A DNA stretch of 41,657 nt from a virus: the IMG/VR virus record IMGVR_UViG_3300032053_000169, positions 1 to 41,657 of that record; one strand, 5' to 3'. This document shows positions 39,145 through 41,657 of the stretch, in pieces (position 1 is the stretch's first letter; each line of letters opens with the position of its first letter). The position numbers were made by a program, and so were the translations under genes. The notes beneath the pieces were generated by a model that was not told the origin of the DNA, did no database searches, and was given only the letters and a program-made list of their open reading frames with translations.

Positions 39145-39786
39145 ATGAGTACAGCGACACTAGTTATTGGTGAAAGCGGGTCAGGCAAAACAACAAGCCT
39201 TCGTAACTTTGACGAATCGGAGTTGTTAGTCATTCAAACCATCAAAAAGCCAATGCCATTCAGGAGCAATTGGGTCGAGTTTAATGGTAAGGGCGGGAAC
39301 ATATTTGTGACCGACCTGAGCCACGAAATCATAAAGATAATGGAAGGCACTAAGAAAAAGGTGATCGTCATAGACGACTTCCAATATCTGGTCGCCAACG
39401 AGTTCATGCGTAGGAGCGCGGAGCGTGGCTACGATAAGTTCACGGAGATGGCTTGCCATCTGCACGAAGTTATTATGGCTGCGACCCGCCTCAAGGATGA
39501 GGATAAGCGCGTGTACTTCCTGAGCCACAGCGAAACGTCTGAAACGGGTCGAGTGAAGTTTAAGACCATCGGCAAGATGCTAGATGAGAAAATCGTTATC
39601 GAAGGGCTTTTCACAATTGTGTTAAAGACGTTCACCGAGGATGGTAAGTTTTACTTTGCCACCAAGAACAACGGATTTGATACGGTCAAAGCCCCGATGG
39701 GTATGTTTGAGGATGATCGCATCGAGAACGACCTGCGTGTTGTTGATCAAACGGTGTGCGCCTACTACGGCATCAACCATGAATAG
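39145..39786 (+). CDS. AAA ATPase, Sak4-like recombinase
   Basis: This 213-aa ATPase starts behind AAGGAACACGGATATG. Walker A is VIGESGSGKTTSLRN (residues 7-21) and Walker B is KKVIVIDDFQYL (about residue 75). The downstream VYFLSHSETSETGRVKFKTI corresponds to the sensor strand of RecA-like folds, and the protein is a single RecA-core domain. Together with the neighbouring Gp157 and ssDNA-binding-like genes, this suggests the Sak4 type of phage annealing/recombination ATPase. General AAA ATPase with another role is the alternative. It overlaps the next gene by eight bases. Confidence 0.82.
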   Translation: MSTATLVIGESGSGKTTSLRNFDESELLVIQTIKKPMPFRSNWVEFNGKGGNIFVTDLSHEIIKIMEGTKKKVIVIDDFQYLVANEFMRRSAERGYDKFTEMACHLHEVIMAATRLKDEDKRVYFLSHSETSETGRVKFKTIGKMLDEKIVIEGLFTIVLKTFTEDGKFYFATKNNGFDTVKAPMGMFEDDRIENDLRVVDQTVCAYYGINHE

Positions 39787-40288
39787 ACCTGAGTTATTGC
39801 TGATGCCCAACGTGCCAAAGCCCCTGCATGGTCTTGCCCCGCGCACGATCAAGGGGCAGGCATGGTGGGATGAAGTACGGCAGGCAGCGTACAGGAACGC
39901 TAACTTTAAGTGTGAGGCGTGTGGCATCCCAAAGGAGGATGCCCACTATCACAAGTGGTTAGAGGCGCACGAGTTTTATGAGTATGACTACGAAAGCTGC
40001 ACAGCGACCTTTTTGTATCTGGTTGCCCTGTGCCATTCGTGTCACAACTTTATTCACTCTGGGCGCATGAAGGCATTGCTCGATAAGGGTGAGATGGCGC
40101 AGTACAAGTACGATCATATTATCAATCACGGAGAGGAGGTGTTAGCGAAGGCGGGGCTTATAAAAGTACAACCGCCAACAGAGGTCGTGGATGGAGCGTG
40201 GAAGAAGTGGAGGCTGATATTTGATGGCAAAGAGCATCGAGGTCAGTTTGAAACCTTTGACGATTGGAATAATCACTATAACGGTTAA
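39779..40288 (+). CDS. HNH-like zinc protein
   Basis: This 169-aa protein starts at ATG 39779 inside the ATPase gene end; the frame is open back to 39641 but that part overlaps the ATPase. It has FKCEACGIPKEDAHYHKWLE, then AHEFYEYDY and LVALCHSCHNFIHSGRM. Two CxxC pairs flanking E-A-H-E, with a final H-x-x-x-H-like CHNFIH, suggest an HNH-fold nuclease or a zinc-binding relative. The position between a Sak4-like ATPase and an ssDNA-binding-like protein fits recombination. Activity is not proven; the HNH catalytic His could be in EAHE. Confidence 0.7.
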   Translation: MNRPELLLMPNVPKPLHGLAPRTIKGQAWWDEVRQAAYRNANFKCEACGIPKEDAHYHKWLEAHEFYEYDYESCTATFLYLVALCHSCHNFIHSGRMKALLDKGEMAQYKYDHIINHGEEVLAKAGLIKVQPPTEVVDGAWKKWRLIFDGKEHRGQFETFDDWNNHYNG

Positions 40289-40299
40289 CGGAGAAAGTT

Positions 40300-40923
40300 A
40301 TGTACGAATATGACGCAAAAGCAGCAAGTAAGAGCGAAGGTGGGCGCATTACGCAAACGTGTAAGGTTAAGGGGATGTTTACCTCGGCTTACAAAATGGA
40401 AGCCAACGAGCGCGGGACAGTGGGCGTGGAGTTAAACTTTAAGGCAGACGATGGTTTAACTGCTGATGGTTTGAGGCTCTACACCATAAACGGGAAGGGC
40501 GATCACATTTACGGGTTTAATATCCTGCAAGCCATCATGGGATGCCTAAACATAAAAACCGTGACCGAGGTAAATGGTCAGGCAGAGGTTTGGGATTCAG
40601 GGTCTGGCAAAAAGGTGATGAAGCCAGTAACCATGCACCCTGAGTTAATGCGTAAGCCAATCGGATTGTTATTGCAGCGCGAGGAGTACAAAAACTCACA
40701 AGGTGAAGTTAAATCGCGCCTTAATATCGTCATGCCATTCACGCATGACAAGGAGTGGAGTATCTCGGAGCTTCAAGCAAGCGGGGGGAGTGGCATTGTT
40801 AACAAACGTTTAGCAACGCTGACCGACAAGGTGTTACGAAAAGACACCGCACCCGCACCCATCGATGATGATTGGCGCAGTAGCTTTGAACACGAAGCTG
40901 CGCCAGAAGGTGGTAATTATTAA
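40300..40923 (+). CDS. Probable phage single-stranded DNA-binding protein
   Basis: This 207-aa protein starts behind CGGAGAAAGTT. It has KVKGMFTSAYKMEANERGTV followed by GVELNFKADDG, then DHIYGFNILQAIMGCLNIKT and a KPIGLLLQREEYKNSQGEV segment. This is the DUF669-like/ssDNA-binding type found next to Sak4-like ATPases, with a beta-rich core and an acidic flexible C-terminal part (PIDDDWRSSFEHEAAPE). It would coat single-stranded intermediates. Assignment depends on context and overall pattern more than on one strict motif. Confidence 0.7.
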   Translation: MYEYDAKAASKSEGGRITQTCKVKGMFTSAYKMEANERGTVGVELNFKADDGLTADGLRLYTINGKGDHIYGFNILQAIMGCLNIKTVTEVNGQAEVWDSGSGKKVMKPVTMHPELMRKPIGLLLQREEYKNSQGEVKSRLNIVMPFTHDKEWSISELQASGGSGIVNKRLATLTDKVLRKDTAPAPIDDDWRSSFEHEAAPEGGNY

Positions 40924-41267
40924 TGTCCGAGCATAACGAGCAGGCAGCACTTATCTCTTGGTTTGATATTCAGATCAAGAGTGAGCGCATCTTTGCTATA
41001 CCCAACGCAGCCAAACGCAGCGTCAGGTTAGCCTCGTACATGAAAGCGGAAGGCATGAGGTCGGGTGTTCCTGACCTCTTTATGCCAACACCGAACGCAA
41101 AGTATCACGGACTGTTTATTGAAATGAAATGGAAGAAGAACAAATTAACAGAGGCTCAAAGCGAGTGGGCAGACTACCTAAACAGCCGAGGTTTTATGGC
41201 TACCGCCTGTTGGAGCTTTGCCGAGGCGAAGGAAGTAATAATTAACTATTTAAAGGAGCAACCATGA
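40923..41267 (+). CDS. VRR-NUC domain nuclease
   Basis: This 114-aa protein overlaps the previous stop (TAATG). It has SEHNEQAALISWFDIQ, then IFAIPNAAKRSVRLASYMKA, EGMRSGVPDLFMPTP, GLFIEMKWKKNKLTEAQSEW and RGFMATACWSF. Catalytic positions E (NEQ), D (VPDL), E-x-K (IEMK) and Q (EAQ) are all present, the arrangement of the VRR-NUC (PD-(D/E)XK) family that includes phage Holliday-junction resolvase-like enzymes. It probably resolves branched DNA before packaging. The end NYLKEQP is encoded by the ribosome cassette of the next gene. Confidence 0.9.
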   Translation: MSEHNEQAALISWFDIQIKSERIFAIPNAAKRSVRLASYMKAEGMRSGVPDLFMPTPNAKYHGLFIEMKWKKNKLTEAQSEWADYLNSRGFMATACWSFAEAKEVIINYLKEQP

Positions 41268-41563
41268 GTGCGAGAGAATCGTTTGAAAAGTGGATAACCG
41301 TATTTTATAACAATGAAGTGCCTAGAAAATTAGATGATGGAGTTTATATTGATAATGATATACGCACACGATGGATAGCATGGCAAGCATCACGCGCACA
41401 GGCTATTGATGAGTGCTTACAATTACATGAGTCGATTAAAGTAACGCCTCTACATGAGTCGATTAAAATAACGCCTCCAGATAATGATGATTGGATTGAC
41501 GCCATTATTGACAGTCGTGAGGCATATCAACAAGCAATCAAACAGCTAAAGGAGCAACCATGA
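41264..41563 (+). CDS. Small early protein with ALDEC-like motif and internal repeat
   Basis: This 99-aa protein starts behind AAAGGAGCAACC in an ATGA overlap. It has ESFEKWITVF near the start, SRAQAIDECLQ in the middle, an internal 9-residue duplication (LHESIKVTP then LHESIKITP) and the end AIKQLKEQP. It is a paralogue of the 129 gene by layout and shared motifs. The duplication is exact at the DNA level except for one base, so it is recent. Function unknown. Confidence 0.72.
   Translation: MSARESFEKWITVFYNNEVPRKLDDGVYIDNDIRTRWIAWQASRAQAIDECLQLHESIKVTPLHESIKITPPDNDDWIDAIIDSREAYQQAIKQLKEQP
41424..41477 (+). repeat. 27-bp tandem duplication inside the 41264 gene
   Basis: Positions 41424-41450 and 41451-41477 are 27-bp units beginning TACATGAGTCGATTAAA and differing at a single base (G/A). 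The period is a multiple of three, so the reading frame is kept, adding nine residues. Confidence 0.9.
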
Positions 41564-41657
41564 GTGATGCGATTATTGATATAAATGGATTGGATAATCT
41601 AACATTGAGAGAGATAGCTGACTTGTATTTTAATTGTAATCATATTGGCTATAGTGA
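41560..41657 (+). CDS. N-terminal part of gene spanning the circle junction
   Basis: This ATG lies behind the AAAGGAGCAACC cassette and overlaps the previous stop as ATGA. The frame MSDAIIDINGLDNLTLREIA runs to the end of the window without a stop and continues at base 14 of the window once the 15-bp overlap is merged, ending at 115. The complete product has 65 aa and no recognised family. The LTLREIADLYF stretch could be the start of a helix-turn-helix, but it is too short to call. Confidence 0.75.
   Translation, partial: MSDAIIDINGLDNLTLREIADLYFNCNHIGYS

Noticed and set aside
39641-39778. Longer version of the HNH-like protein
   Set aside because: The extension lies entirely inside the ATPase gene and has no ribosome site; ATG 39779 is the better start.
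1-41657. tRNA genes, integrase, transposase or insertion sequence
   Set aside because: No cloverleaf, tyrosine/serine recombinase motif or DDE pattern was noticed on either strand, although a full tRNA scan could not be run.

Overview
The window is a tailed-phage genome that appears complete and circularly closed, a contractile-tailed (myovirus) Caudoviricetes phage. The last 15 bases (41643-41657) repeat the first 15 (1-15). Joining them keeps one small gene open across the junction: it starts at 41560, ends at 115 and encodes 65 aa. The sequence does not identify the host. The families seen (DUF1073 portal, DUF2213, DUF2184 capsid, DUF4054, DUF3383 sheath, Gp138 spike, DUF2612, Lar, DUF551, Ref-like nuclease, Gp157) are typical of phages of Proteobacteria, so a gamma- or betaproteobacterial host is a reasonable inference only. 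No tRNA, CRISPR array, insertion sequence, integrase, DNA polymerase or RNA polymerase was seen.

Layout. All genes run rightward except one small helix-turn-helix gene (34872-35057, minus). From about 35.4 kb through the circle junction to about 3.2 kb lies the early region: small proteins of unknown role, DUF932, a DUF1376 replication protein with a lambda-like candidate origin inside the gene, Gp157, a Sak4-like ATPase, an HNH-like protein, a probable ssDNA-binding protein, a VRR-NUC nuclease, then a run of small accessory genes including two Lar-type zinc proteins and a Ref-like nuclease. From 3.2 to 5.7 kb are lysis genes (holin, TIGR02594-type endolysin) and small genes, among them an unexpected protein-tyrosine-phosphatase-like gene. 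From 5.7 to 8.8 kb are a ParB-methyltransferase fusion and both terminase subunits. From 8.8 to 16.7 kb is the head module (portal, Mu F-like protein, a giant DUF2213 protease/scaffold, cement protein, major capsid), closed by a strong terminator. From 16.8 to 29.7 kb are neck, sheath, tube, chaperone, tape measure and baseplate genes, interrupted by a DUF2793 adhesin-like gene and a methyltransferase gene. From 29.7 to 34.8 kb are fibre and receptor-binding genes.

Control. The 600-bp gap at 34828-35429 holds the single leftward HTH gene, three direct repeats spaced exactly 21 bp apart with inverted copies on both sides, two hairpins and a promoter candidate overlapping a 6-6-6 inverted repeat. 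It looks like the regulatory switch for the early operon. Two recurrent ribosome-binding cassettes are seen, one of which also encodes the C-terminal KEQP of the preceding gene.

The observations most worth following are the phosphatase-like protein, an out-of-frame gene overlapping the portal tail with an excellent Shine-Dalgarno, the 1164-aa DUF2213 protein with an embedded zinc ribbon and a nested start, the 21-bp repeat array, the iteron-like origin in the DUF1376 gene, and the shared RBS/C-terminus cassette. All assignments rest on reading motifs by eye; no database search was possible.
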